A DNA stretch of 42,994 nt from Candidatus Omnitrophota bacterium (GTDB lineage Bacteria > Omnitrophota > Gorgyraeia > JAGLLT01). Each line of letters begins with the position of its first letter. Position 1 is the first letter of the stretch. This document shows, piece by piece, positions 16,868 through 25,755 of the stretch. Position numbers and translations under genes: made by a program. The stretch covers positions 205,325-248,318 of the forward strand of contig DAOVJY010000002.1 of the NCBI GenBank assembly GCA_030632085.1, read 5' to 3'. The notes beneath the pieces were generated by a model. It saw nothing but the letters and a program-made list of their open reading frames with translations. It was not told the DNA's origin and did not search any database.

Positions 16868-17797
16868 ATGGCGGAAATAAAAAAAGAAATAGTTATAATT
16901 GGCGGCGGGCCGGCGGGCCTTACAGCCGCCATATACGCTAAAAGAGCTAATAAAGATATGGTTTTGCTGGAACCAAACCTGATAGGTGGACAACTTACTT
17001 GGTCGAGTGTTATAGAAAACTACCCCGGTTTTAAATCTGCGATTACCGGTATGGAATTAGCTCAAAATATGAAAGAACAGGCTGAATCTATAGGGGTTAA
17101 TATAACTGCCGCGAAAGCTGTTAAAATAGACTTTATTAATTCTACTTACATAATACAAACAGAAAAAGATACTTATAACACTCAAGCTGTCATTATCGCT
17201 ACGGGAGCTTCTCCTAGAAAACTTAATATTTCCGGAGAGAATGAATTTATAGGCAAGGGGGTTTCTTATTGCGCGACTTGCGACGCGCCTTTATTTAAAA
17301 ATAAAATAGTGGCTGTTATTGGCGGTGGAGATGTTGCCTTAGAAGAGGCTTTATATTTAAGTGAGTTTGCTTTGAAGGTATATTTAATTCATAGGCGTCA
17401 GGGTTTCAGGGCGACAGCTGTTTTGGAAGATAGAGTTAAGGCTAATAAAAAAATTGAACTGGTTTTAGATTTCACAGTTGAAGTGATTCAAGGCGATAGT
17501 GTTCTTAGGCGGATAAAAGTAAAAAACAAAATAAATAACGAGGCAAAAGAGATAAAAGTTGATGGTCTTTTTATGTTTGTTGGCTTGAATCCTAATTCAA
17601 TTATTGCCGAGGGGTTGGTTGAAATGGATGAAAATAAGTTTATTATAACGGATAAATCTATGGCCTGCGGTAAAAAAGGTATTTTCGCGGCCGGAGATGT
17701 AAGAAAGAAGGAATATAAGCAAATTGTTTTAGCTTGCGCCGACGGGGCCATAGCCGGGTTATCAGCCGGCAGGTATATAAATGAAAACAGTTATTAA
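16868..17797 (+). CDS. trxB: Thioredoxin reductase
   Basis: NADPH-dependent flavoprotein of 309 residues that reduces thioredoxin. It has the FAD-binding IVIIGGGPAGLTAAIYAKRA, the redox-active pair in SYCATCDAP, the NADPH motif VIGGGDVALEEALYL, and the C-terminal FAD motif GIFAAGDVRKKEYKQIVLA. Length and order match E. coli TrxB. The stop overlaps the following radical SAM activase gene by 17 bases, suggesting coupling to the supply of reduced thiols to the anaerobic ribonucleotide reductase, though no nrdD is in the window. Confidence 0.93.
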   Translation: MAEIKKEIVIIGGGPAGLTAAIYAKRANKDMVLLEPNLIGGQLTWSSVIENYPGFKSAITGMELAQNMKEQAESIGVNITAAKAVKIDFINSTYIIQTEKDTYNTQAVIIATGASPRKLNISGENEFIGKGVSYCATCDAPLFKNKIVAVIGGGDVALEEALYLSEFALKVYLIHRRQGFRATAVLEDRVKANKKIELVLDFTVEVIQGDSVLRRIKVKNKINNEAKEIKVDGLFMFVGLNPNSIIAEGLVEMDENKFIITDKSMACGKKGIFAAGDVRKKEYKQIVLACADGAIAGLSAGRYINENSY

Positions 17798-18497
17798 AGG
17801 TTTTATAAAATCATCTATGTTGGATTGGGATGGTAAAATAGTCTCAACCTTATATGTGCCGCATTGTAATATGAGATGCCCGTTTTGTCATAATAGAGGC
17901 CTTATTTTAGCTCCCGATGAGCATCCTTCAATAGAGCTTGACGAAATACTTGATTTTTATAAGGAGCGTAAAGATTTTCTCGATGGCATTTGCTTAACGG
18001 GCGGCGAGCCTTGTTTGTATAACGATTTGGTTGAGGTTTTAAAGCCTTTTAAAATAGCGGGAGCTTTGGTTAAATTAGACACTAACGGCACCTCTCCGGA
18101 AAAAATTAAAGAGTTAGTTGAAGCGCGAGTTATTGATTATATAGCTATGGATATAAAGCATGCTTTAGAATTTGATAAGTATAAAAAGGCATCACGTATC
18201 AAAAATGAAACTTTATTTGAAAATGTCAAGGAAAGTATAAATTATATTAGAGGGTGCGGACTACCTTATGAATTTAGAACAACTATAGTTCCGACAATTC
18301 ATGATAAGCAAAGCATTATTGATATAGCTGAATTTATTAAAGGAGCAAAAAAATATGTTCTTCAGAATTTTCAACCCGTGAATACTTTAGATATAGAGTT
18401 TGAAAAATTAACTCCTTTTAAGATTAAAGATATAGAGGAAATGGCAAATTCTATCAGTTCTCTGGTTGATAAAGTCATTGTTAGGGCAAAGGGTTAG
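17781..18497 (+). CDS. nrdG: Anaerobic ribonucleoside-triphosphate reductase activating protein (NrdG2-type radical SAM)
   Basis: A 238-residue radical SAM protein related to the activases that install a glycyl radical on class III ribonucleotide reductase. The iron-sulfur cluster motif is in PHCNMRCPFCHNRG (C29, C33, C36), followed by GGEPCLY, DTNGTSPEKI and MDIKHALEF, typical of the NrdG2 subgroup. It overlaps trxB and is 4 bases before def. The target reductase is not encoded here, so an alternative glycyl-radical partner cannot be excluded. Confidence 0.87.
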   Translation: MKTVIKGFIKSSMLDWDGKIVSTLYVPHCNMRCPFCHNRGLILAPDEHPSIELDEILDFYKERKDFLDGICLTGGEPCLYNDLVEVLKPFKIAGALVKLDTNGTSPEKIKELVEARVIDYIAMDIKHALEFDKYKKASRIKNETLFENVKESINYIRGCGLPYEFRTTIVPTIHDKQSIIDIAEFIKGAKKYVLQNFQPVNTLDIEFEKLTPFKIKDIEEMANSISSLVDKVIVRAKG

Positions 18498-18501
18498 GCA
18501 A

Positions 18502-19005
18502 ATGGCAGTATATGATATTGTAAAATATCCGGCGGTTATCTTAAGAAAAAAAGCCAAAACAGTTAAAGATATCTCGAGTTATCAAAGAGAATTTCTGGAT
18601 AACATGGTTGAGACTATGTATAATGATGAGGTTACTGTGGGCTTAGCGGCTCAGCAGGTTAACTTGGATACAAAGCTTATTGTAATTGATGCCAGGGATG
18701 AAAAAGGCCTTATAAAACTAATTAACCCGGTTATTAAGCACAGGGAAGGTAGGCTTGTCGTGATGGAAGAGGGCTGCATGAGTTTGCCGGGAGTGACGGT
18801 TAATGTAATTCGCAGCCCAAAGGTTGTCATTGAGGCCAAAAATGAAAGAGGGCAGCCGATAAATATTGAAGCGGAAGGTTTTTTGGCCAGAGTGCTTCAG
18901 CATGAAATTGATCATTTAAATGGAAAGCTTATCATTGATTACCTTAACCCCGCTAAAAAAGCACTTCTTGCTATCAGCTATAGATTAAAGAACAAATCAG
19001 CCTAG
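18502..19005 (+). CDS. def: Peptide deformylase
   Basis: Removes the formyl group from the N-terminal methionine of nascent proteins. ATG 18502 gives a normal start (MAVYDIVKYPAVILRKKAKTV) and a 167-residue protein; an upstream in-frame start lies inside the previous gene. All three family motifs are seen: VGLAAQQ, EGCMSLPG with the metal-binding cysteine, and QHEIDHLNG with the HExxH metal site. No fmt is adjacent, unlike many genomes. Confidence 0.95.
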   Translation: MAVYDIVKYPAVILRKKAKTVKDISSYQREFLDNMVETMYNDEVTVGLAAQQVNLDTKLIVIDARDEKGLIKLINPVIKHREGRLVVMEEGCMSLPGVTVNVIRSPKVVIEAKNERGQPINIEAEGFLARVLQHEIDHLNGKLIIDYLNPAKKALLAISYRLKNKSA

Positions 19006-19019
19006 TTTTTAGCTGCCCC

Positions 19020-19048
19020 TTGTAAACTTCATATTTTTGTGTTATAAT
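19020..19048 (+). promoter_or_regulatory. Sigma70-type promoter TTGTAA-N17-TATAAT
   Basis: TTGTAA at 19020-19025 and TATAAT at 19043-19048 with a 17-base spacer, 55 bases upstream of the HD-GYP gene. Confidence 0.78.
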
Positions 19049-19102
19049 CCAGTAACTGACTAATAATAATAGAGTTATACAAGTTTATGGTGTAATTATA
19101 AT

Positions 19103-20842
19103 ATGGAATATGTATCTAATTATTTTTTATATAATGCTATAACTTTGGACTTTGCGGTAAAGGCTGTAGCTGCAGCGGTTATTTTTTTAACTTATCATGA
19201 GAACCGCAACAGATTATTCTTTTATTGGACGATTGCCTGGATATTTTTTGCTTTAACCGCCTTTGTTGGTGTTACCGCTAAAGGCCTACCTATTAATCTT
19301 TACCTTATAATCAGAAATGTTTTTTTAATTACTACTACGGTTTTTTTCTACTTTGGTATCTGTGATCTGATTAATAAAAAGAAGTTGAAGAGGTTTGGAA
19401 TTTTTTTAGGCGCTGCTCTAGCGCTATTTGTAATAGTTAATATATTATTTTTACATGACGGCCAAATATCATCTCTTATTGTTCAACTGGTGACCGGAAG
19501 CAGTTTAGTTTTATGCGGTATCTTATTTTTTCATTTTACGCTTAATAAAACACTTTTTTATAATAAATTAATTTCTTTGGGTTTTATACTAATCGGTTTG
19601 CATAATCTTGATTATCCATTATTAAGGCATATCAACTGGTTTGTTCCCTATGGGTTTTTGCTCTGCGCGTTTTTCTCGGCTATTTTTGCTTTAGGCATGA
19701 TTATGCGATCAACATCTGAAATGAGGAGACAGCGAAAAACAAACTTGGAAAACATCAGAGAACTAGCTACCCTTTATACTCTTACTTCTACCGTTTGCCG
19801 CAGCAAAAAATTAGACCAGATATTATATACCGTACTTGATAGTTTATTTAGGACTCTGCGCATGGATAACGGCTTGATTTATTTATTGGATAAAAAAGGT
19901 ACTTCTGTCCAGCTTAAGGCTCATAGGGGTTTTTCAAAAAGTACAATTGATCTTCTTCGTACGCATCCTTTGGAAAATAGTTTTGCCGGCAAAGCAATTA
20001 AGAAAAATAAAATATTTGTAGTTGAGAACGCGAAGAAAAAAGATAGTGTTTTTAAGAAACAAATTATTGAAGAGAATATTAATTGTATAGTTAGTGTTCC
20101 TTTGAGATCGGGTACTAAAGTTTTGGGAGTTATTGAGTTGGGCTCGAGAGAGTTCAGAAAACTTTCAGCCCATGATATGAGGCTGCTTGAGTCTGTAGGC
20201 AATGAATTAGGCGTAGCTATAGATAATAAACAACTGGCTGAGAATTTAGAAAAGGTTTATCTGTCTACAATATTAACCTTGACCGATATGGTTGAAGCTA
20301 AAGATCATTATACCAGAAGCCATTCTGATGAAGTGTCCCGTTTTGCTGTGATGACCGCCAAAGAGATGAATTTACCGGAAGAAAAAATTGATCAAATAAG
20401 AATAGCCGCCCAGTTGCATGATTTGGGGAAAATTGCCGTAAGCGACCTTATTCTTTTGAAGGAAGGTAAGCTTACCGATGAGGAGTGGAAGGAAGTCAAA
20501 AAACACCCGGAAAAAGCGGTTGAGATACTTAAGCCGCTTCACTTCTTACATGGAGATAACGATGTTTTAGAATATATACGAAGCCACCATGAACGCTATG
20601 ATGGCAAAGGTTACCCTAATGGATATAAAGAAGATCAGATAAAACTTGGAGCCAGGATAATGGCCGTTGCCGACTCATATCATGCCATGATTTCCGCCAG
20701 GCCTTATCGCAAAAAAGCTATGACGGTAGAAGAGGCCAGAGAGGAGCTTAAGAAAAACGCCGGTAAACAGTTCGATCCGGATGTTGTTGACGCGTTTCTG
20801 AAGGCATTAGGCAAAGTAGAAGAAAACCTTAAGAATAATTAA
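19103..20842 (+). CDS. Membrane-anchored GAF and HD-GYP domain protein
   Basis: A 579-residue signalling protein. About 6-7 membrane segments occupy residues 10-210, followed by a GAF domain (about 215-370: ATLYTLTSTVCRSKKLDQIL, VSVPLRSGTKVLGVIELGS) and an HD-GYP domain (about 395-570). The phosphodiesterase motifs are complete: HDLGKIA, HPEKAVEIL and HHERYDGKGYPNG. HD-GYP enzymes hydrolyse cyclic di-GMP or related dinucleotides, and the membrane part presumably senses an envelope signal; the ligand is unknown. It is a single-gene unit with its own promoter. No GGDEF domain is encoded in the window. Confidence 0.9.
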   Translation: MEYVSNYFLYNAITLDFAVKAVAAAVIFLTYHENRNRLFFYWTIAWIFFALTAFVGVTAKGLPINLYLIIRNVFLITTTVFFYFGICDLINKKKLKRFGIFLGAALALFVIVNILFLHDGQISSLIVQLVTGSSLVLCGILFFHFTLNKTLFYNKLISLGFILIGLHNLDYPLLRHINWFVPYGFLLCAFFSAIFALGMIMRSTSEMRRQRKTNLENIRELATLYTLTSTVCRSKKLDQILYTVLDSLFRTLRMDNGLIYLLDKKGTSVQLKAHRGFSKSTIDLLRTHPLENSFAGKAIKKNKIFVVENAKKKDSVFKKQIIEENINCIVSVPLRSGTKVLGVIELGSREFRKLSAHDMRLLESVGNELGVAIDNKQLAENLEKVYLSTILTLTDMVEAKDHYTRSHSDEVSRFAVMTAKEMNLPEEKIDQIRIAAQLHDLGKIAVSDLILLKEGKLTDEEWKEVKKHPEKAVEILKPLHFLHGDNDVLEYIRSHHERYDGKGYPNGYKEDQIKLGARIMAVADSYHAMISARPYRKKAMTVEEAREELKKNAGKQFDPDVVDAFLKALGKVEENLKNN

Positions 20843-20896
20843 TTCCTGCCAAATGATGGTTTTATTCCTTTTTCACCAGCTTATTCCATTAACACC

Positions 20897-20925
20897 TTGA
20901 TAAAAGCCTTTATATATAGTAGAGT
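20897..20925 (+). promoter_or_regulatory. Probable sigma70-type promoter TTGATA-N17-TAGAGT
   Basis: TTGATA at 20897-20902 and TAGAGT at 20920-20925, 17-base spacer, upstream of the small exported protein gene at 20970. The -10 matches four of six consensus bases. Confidence 0.45.
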
Positions 20926-20969
20926 ATTAATTGTTAACATAAAGCAAGTCCGGTAATTCTTTACAAAAG

Positions 20970-21341
20970 ATGATTATGGGTAAAATAACAGCGGTCAAAT
21001 TCGCGACTATTTTTTTAATAATTTGTATATATTTGATATGCTTGAGTGTGCCCGCGGAGGCTCGTTCTGCCAGGCATCATCTAATTAATGCCGGTAAAGA
21101 TTTATTTAAAATGGTGGTCTCGCCCTTTAAAGGAGTATTGGTAACAGGGCCTAAAAATGTCCATAAGGCCTATGTTGATGAAATTAGTCAGCCGGAGAAA
21201 GCTGAATTAAGGCATTATTTATTTGGGATTTGGCGGGCTCCGGGAGAAGAGCTCAAGGGAACGGTGGATGGAATCGTTAATACCTTTAAATATGGTGGAA
21301 GTTGTCTAAAAGAAATTATTTCAATTCCTTTTAGTGATTAA
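20970..21341 (+). CDS. Small exported protein of unknown function
   Basis: A 123-residue protein not recognised as any named family. An N-terminal hydrophobic segment (residues about 8-28, VKFATIFLIICIYLICLS) ending VPAEA-RS looks like a cleaved signal peptide. The mature part has SARHHLINAGKDLFKMVVSPFKGV and a C-terminal TFKYGGSCLKEIISIPF with two hydrophobic patches, so it may sit at a membrane. A second ATG two codons later is an alternative start. No clear ribosome-binding site is present. AmrS starts 8 bases downstream and they probably share the transcript. Confidence 0.6.
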   Translation: MIMGKITAVKFATIFLIICIYLICLSVPAEARSARHHLINAGKDLFKMVVSPFKGVLVTGPKNVHKAYVDEISQPEKAELRHYLFGIWRAPGEELKGTVDGIVNTFKYGGSCLKEIISIPFSD

Positions 21342-21349
21342 CTAAAAAT

Positions 21350-22363
21350 ATGAAAGAAGCTTTATTTTATAAACAGCTTGATAATAAAAAAGTTAGATGT
21401 TTATTATGTCCGCATAATTGCCTCATTCCGGAAAGCAGGCGAGGGCTTTGCGGCGTCAGGCAAAACGATAATGGAAAACTCTACACGCTTGTCTATGGCA
21501 AGATTATCGCGGCTTCTCTTGATCCTATAGAAAAAAAACCGCTTTTTCATTTTTATCCCGGAACCACAGCTTACTCAATAGCAACTGTTGGATGTAACTT
21601 TACTTGTTTACACTGTCAGAATGCCGACATTTCTCAAATCCAAAATAAGGCTAACGCGTTTGAGGCGGACAGTCTTTCGCCTGAAGATATTGTGGAAGCG
21701 GCTCAAAAAAATAAGGTGAAAACTATAGCGTATACATATACTGAGCCTACAATTTTTTATGAATTCGCCCTTGATACGGCAGAGTTAGCTCATAAAAGAG
21801 AATTAAAAAATGTTTTTGTTACAAACGGCTTCATCAATAAAGAACCGTTAGAAAAAATTATGCCTTTTCTTGATGGTGCCAATATAGACTTAAAGTTTTT
21901 TAAAGACGAAATTTATAAAAAAGTGTGTTCCGGCGCCCTTGAGCCGGTTTTGAAGACAATAGAATCTCTAAAAGCAAATAAAAAGTGGGTTGAAATTACC
22001 ACTCTAATTATACCGGGTTACAATGATGACAGCCGGCAGTTAACTCAAATAGCTAAATATATTGTCGCTTTAGACGTCAATATGCCCTGGCATGTAACCG
22101 CTTTTTTTCCTACTTATCGAATGACAGACGTAGAGCCAACATCTCGAAGGATGCTCTTTAAAGCCAGAGAAATAGCTTTCAAATGCGGGCTTAAGAATGT
22201 TTATTGTGGAAATGTATACGCGGATGAGGCGGAAAATACATATTGCCCGGCATGCGAGCGGGCGGTTGTTGAAAGAAGCGGCTATAGAGTAACCGGCTTA
22301 AATATAAAAGGTTCTAAATGTAAGTATTGCGGTGAAGCTATTTCCGGTAGGTTTGATAAATGA
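21350..22363 (+). CDS. amrS: AmmeMemoRadiSam system radical SAM enzyme (AmrS)
   Basis: Radical SAM protein of 337 residues. It has an N-terminal zinc-type cysteine region (CLLCPHNCLIPESRRGLCGV), the 4Fe-4S motif ATVGCNFTCLHCQN (C82, C86, C89), and a C-terminal CxxC pair (YCPACERAVVER, SKCKYCGEAISGRF). This combination defines AmrS. In many genomes it is found with AmrA and AmrB (Memo-like), which are not in this window. The reaction is still poorly defined. The gene overlaps RseC by 4 bases (ATGA). Confidence 0.9.
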   Translation: MKEALFYKQLDNKKVRCLLCPHNCLIPESRRGLCGVRQNDNGKLYTLVYGKIIAASLDPIEKKPLFHFYPGTTAYSIATVGCNFTCLHCQNADISQIQNKANAFEADSLSPEDIVEAAQKNKVKTIAYTYTEPTIFYEFALDTAELAHKRELKNVFVTNGFINKEPLEKIMPFLDGANIDLKFFKDEIYKKVCSGALEPVLKTIESLKANKKWVEITTLIIPGYNDDSRQLTQIAKYIVALDVNMPWHVTAFFPTYRMTDVEPTSRRMLFKAREIAFKCGLKNVYCGNVYADEAENTYCPACERAVVERSGYRVTGLNIKGSKCKYCGEAISGRFDK

Positions 22364-22773
22364 TTACCTTGCGCGGTAAAGTCTTAAGTGTTAAAGGTGA
22401 CTTGCTTGAGGTTGAACTGCAGGAGAATAATGAAATTTGCAAGAGCTGCCATGCTCGGGGATTATGCGGAGTAAATTATGAAAAAAGACGTATTCAAGCG
22501 AAAAATAAGTGCGATGCCCAAAAAAATAGTATAGTTACAATTAAGCTCAACCCCAGTAATCCTTTAAAATTAGCTTTTATATTTTATATAGTGCCTTTAA
22601 TTATTTTTTTTATACTGTATTTATTATTTACTAAGCTTAATTTAAGTCTTCAATGCGCGTTTATATGCGCTTTAATCGGTTTTGCTGTTTTTTATGTTGT
22701 TATTTTTTTCGCGGGTAAAAATAGAAGAATATATGATAAATTTTTACCAATAGCTGTTGAGAAACAAAATTAG
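22360..22773 (+). CDS. rseC: RseC/MucC-family membrane protein
   Basis: A 137-residue protein with an N-terminal soluble part holding a cysteine cluster (EICKSCHARGLCG) and two transmembrane helices (about 72-92 and 97-117). This is the RseC/MucC family linked to electron transfer for SoxR reduction and to Rnf complexes. No rnf genes are visible here. Coupled to amrS by overlap; nicotinate phosphoribosyltransferase begins 13 bases after its stop. Confidence 0.8.
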   Translation: MITLRGKVLSVKGDLLEVELQENNEICKSCHARGLCGVNYEKRRIQAKNKCDAQKNSIVTIKLNPSNPLKLAFIFYIVPLIIFFILYLLFTKLNLSLQCAFICALIGFAVFYVVIFFAGKNRRIYDKFLPIAVEKQN

Positions 22774-22786
22774 GAGTAATTTAGAA

Positions 22787-23848
22787 ATGGCTAAATGGCA
22801 AAGAGGCAAAAGGCTTGATCCTTCAGTTTTTGATATACCCGTCAATAAAATAAAGAGTGGATGGTATTCTGATAAATACTTTGTCAGGACAAAGCAGATA
22901 CTTGATAAAGACAATCATCACTCGCGGGTTTTGATGCAGATTTTTTGCCGTAACGAAGCTATAGTTTGCGGAATAGATGAAGCTATCGCGATTTTGAAGT
23001 TATGCGCTGATAAACCCGATAAACTTAAAATTATGGCCTTGCATGACGGTGATAAAGTAGAAGCTAATGAAACCGTTATGACAATTGAAGGCGACTATGC
23101 TTCTTTTGCTCACCTTGAGACAGTTTATTTGGGAGTTTTAGCCCGCCCCACATCTGTGGCTACAGCTGTTAAGAAAGTTGTCGCCGCCGCCGGAGATAAG
23201 AGGGTTTTGTTTTTTCCGGCCCGTTTTGACCACTATAGAGTGCAGGCGACTGACGGTTACGCGGCCTTTATATCGGGGGCTCTGGGAGTCTCAACTGACG
23301 CGCAGGGAATGTGGTGGGGCCAGGAAGGTATAGGTACCGTGCCTCATGGCTTAATTGCCGCTTACGGAGGCGATATTGTAAAGGCGGCTTTGGCATTTGA
23401 TAAATACATGCCGGAGGATATTGATCGTATTGTATTGGTTGATTTTGCTAATGATTGCATAGGGACTTCTTTAGAGGTCGCAAATGTTCTCGGGAAAAAA
23501 CTTTGGGGTGTAAGGTTTGATACGCCTCTTGATGTAAAAGATGTCTCGGTTACAGAAACCGAAGGTAAGAAAGCTTATGGTGTTTGTCCGGAGTTAGTTT
23601 TTAAAGCCAGAAAAGCTTTTGATGAGGCTGGTTTTGATTACATAAAGATAGTAGTTTCAAGTGGCTTTGATGAAGGGAAAATCAAAACTTTTAACAAACT
23701 TAAAGTGCCTTTTGATGCTGTCGGTGTGGGCTTAGCACTTTTTAAAAATAAAATAGACTTTACGGCTGATATTGTAATGGTTGACGGTGAGCCATTGGCT
23801 AAGGCCGGCCGTAAATATAATCCCAATCCCAGACTGGAAAGAGTTTGA
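22787..23848 (+). CDS. pncB: Nicotinate phosphoribosyltransferase
   Basis: Converts nicotinate and PRPP to nicotinate mononucleotide in NAD salvage. ATG 22787 is chosen because AGGAG lies about 10 bases upstream and the protein then starts MAKWQRGKRLDPSVFDIPV; an earlier in-frame ATG overlaps rseC. Conserved features are IKSGWYSDKYFVRT, FPARFDHYRVQATDGYA, GTVPHGLIAAYGG and VVSSGFDEGKI. At 353 residues it is the short type of the family. With pncA (31640) and nadA (29291) it gives both salvage and de novo NAD routes in this window. Confidence 0.9.
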   Translation: MAKWQRGKRLDPSVFDIPVNKIKSGWYSDKYFVRTKQILDKDNHHSRVLMQIFCRNEAIVCGIDEAIAILKLCADKPDKLKIMALHDGDKVEANETVMTIEGDYASFAHLETVYLGVLARPTSVATAVKKVVAAAGDKRVLFFPARFDHYRVQATDGYAAFISGALGVSTDAQGMWWGQEGIGTVPHGLIAAYGGDIVKAALAFDKYMPEDIDRIVLVDFANDCIGTSLEVANVLGKKLWGVRFDTPLDVKDVSVTETEGKKAYGVCPELVFKARKAFDEAGFDYIKIVVSSGFDEGKIKTFNKLKVPFDAVGVGLALFKNKIDFTADIVMVDGEPLAKAGRKYNPNPRLERV

Positions 23849-23884
23849 TATTTGATTGATTAACAGGGTATTTTATGGAAATAA

Positions 23885-25738
23885 ATGTTTTGTTTTAACA
23901 AATGGTATTTTACAATTAGCAAGTATGCTGCTAATTTTTTGATAGTTGTAAGTGCCGCTGTTTTTATGAATCAACATCAAGCGGTAGCTTCTGATAAAGT
24001 CATTGATTTGGGTGAAGTTGTTATATCACCCGAGGCAGATAATCTTTATGGCCCGGGGAGATATTTCAATGAAATCAATAGTCAGGGGATTTCCGGTTTG
24101 CCCGCGGGCTCTATTGAGGGTGTTTTAGATACTTTTGGGAACATTGAGATTAAGAGAAGAAGCGTGTACGGCGGACAGGCCGACATATCCCTAAGAGGAT
24201 CTTCTTTTGAGCAAGTTGGTATCTTGATAAATGGAATCATGGTAAATGATGTTCAAACAGGACACTATAGCATGGATTTACCCGTTCCCTTAGAAAGTAT
24301 TGAGAAAATAGAAGTTTTAAGTCCGGGTGAGTCTTCATTTTATGGAGGTAACGCGCTCGCGGGTTCTATAAATATCATAACAAAAATACCTTCTGAAAGA
24401 AAAGTTATTATTGATACTTCTCTGGGTGAACATCAGCTTAAAAGGAATTTATTAAGCATAGCTTATCCGATTAATAGTATAAAGAATAGGGCAACTTTTG
24501 AACATAAAGAATCATCAGGGTATAGGCCGGATACTGACTTTAGGATTACAACCATGACTTTTGAGTCAACGGGAGATTTTTTTCATTTTTTTGGCGGGTA
24601 TACGCAGAATGATTTAGGAGCTAGTAATTCTTATTCAAATTTATTTCCGCGCGAAGAAGACCATACGAAGACCACATTTTTGTCTTTAAAATTGAAGAAG
24701 GAATTTAAAGATGTAGAATTTAAGCCGGTTATCTGCTATAGAAGACATTGGGATAAATTCATTTTAGATAGAAATAGGCCGGAGTGGTATGTTAATTATC
24801 ATACGAGTTATGATTATGGCCTTGATTTACCGCTCTCTTTTAAAATTGGAGAGAGCAGGTTAACTAACGGTGTAAAGATAAGCGAATCAAAGATAACATC
24901 AACAAGGTTAGGAAATCATGCCAGGGCCCAGGGAGCTTTATATGGTAATTCGCGCTTAAAAATTAGCCAAGCAACTGATTTAGATATTAGTTTAAGAGGT
25001 GATTTTTTTGAAAAGTGGCCGGAGCAGGTAAGTCCCGCTTTTGGAGTAAGCCATAGGGTTAATGAGCGATGGAGTCTAAATAGTTCTTTCGCCAGGTCTT
25101 TTAGAATACCGAGTTTTACCGATTTGTACTATGTGAGTCCGGCTAATCTTGGAAATGAGGATTTGACTCCGGAAACAGCCATGACTTATGAAGCGGGTAT
25201 AGATTTCAAAGAAGGTAAACATATAGCCGGCCTGAGCTTATTTTTTAGAGATACGGATGATATAATAGATTGGACCAGGAATAATATAAGTGAAGCTTGG
25301 CAGGTTCAAAACATAAGCCGGGCTGAAACTGTTGGATGTGAAGCTAATTGGGATTTTGATATTAATTTCAAGAGTGACTTTATATCTTTAAAGAAAACTT
25401 CTTTTGGTTATGCTTATTTGAATACGAATTATTCGCAGGATGATTCACTGGAAATTAAATACACGGCAGACTATCTCAAGCATAAGATGATTTTTGAGGC
25501 TTTTTTGGAATATCCTTTTAAGCTTAAGCAGAGCTTAAAAATAGGGTATAATAATCGTGTAATAGGTAAAGATTATTTTTTACTTAATACTAAAATATCA
25601 AAAACAATTGAGAAAGAAAAGTATTCTGCTGAGATATATTTATCCGCGACCAATCTCTTTAATACATCTTATAGTGAAGTTGGTGATGTAGCTATGCCGG
25701 GACGTTGGGTTGAAAGTGGAGTAAAACTTATTTTTTGA
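23885..25738 (+). CDS. TonB-dependent outer-membrane receptor
   Basis: A 617-residue outer-membrane protein. After a signal peptide (about 1-36, MNQHQAVASD region) comes the plug domain (about 45-165: LGEVVISPEADNLYGPGR, ADISLRGSSFEQVGILING, IEKIEVLSPGESSFYGGNAL) and a beta-barrel ending in phenylalanine (GRWVESGVKLIF), the usual outer-membrane sorting signal. The barrel section has FARSFRIPSFTDLYY and NEDLTPETAMTYEAGI, frequent in vitamin B12/siderophore-type receptors. No riboswitch or TonB box partner is evident, and the substrate is unknown. Its presence shows a diderm envelope. Confidence 0.93.
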   Translation: MFCFNKWYFTISKYAANFLIVVSAAVFMNQHQAVASDKVIDLGEVVISPEADNLYGPGRYFNEINSQGISGLPAGSIEGVLDTFGNIEIKRRSVYGGQADISLRGSSFEQVGILINGIMVNDVQTGHYSMDLPVPLESIEKIEVLSPGESSFYGGNALAGSINIITKIPSERKVIIDTSLGEHQLKRNLLSIAYPINSIKNRATFEHKESSGYRPDTDFRITTMTFESTGDFFHFFGGYTQNDLGASNSYSNLFPREEDHTKTTFLSLKLKKEFKDVEFKPVICYRRHWDKFILDRNRPEWYVNYHTSYDYGLDLPLSFKIGESRLTNGVKISESKITSTRLGNHARAQGALYGNSRLKISQATDLDISLRGDFFEKWPEQVSPAFGVSHRVNERWSLNSSFARSFRIPSFTDLYYVSPANLGNEDLTPETAMTYEAGIDFKEGKHIAGLSLFFRDTDDIIDWTRNNISEAWQVQNISRAETVGCEANWDFDINFKSDFISLKKTSFGYAYLNTNYSQDDSLEIKYTADYLKHKMIFEAFLEYPFKLKQSLKIGYNNRVIGKDYFLLNTKISKTIEKEKYSAEIYLSATNLFNTSYSEVGDVAMPGRWVESGVKLIF

Positions 25739-25755
25739 AAGATTAGGAAAGTATA

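Noticed and set aside
23849-23884. Cobalamin-type riboswitch before the TonB-dependent receptor
   Set aside because: Only 36 bases separate it from the previous gene, too short for such a riboswitch, and no conserved box is seen.
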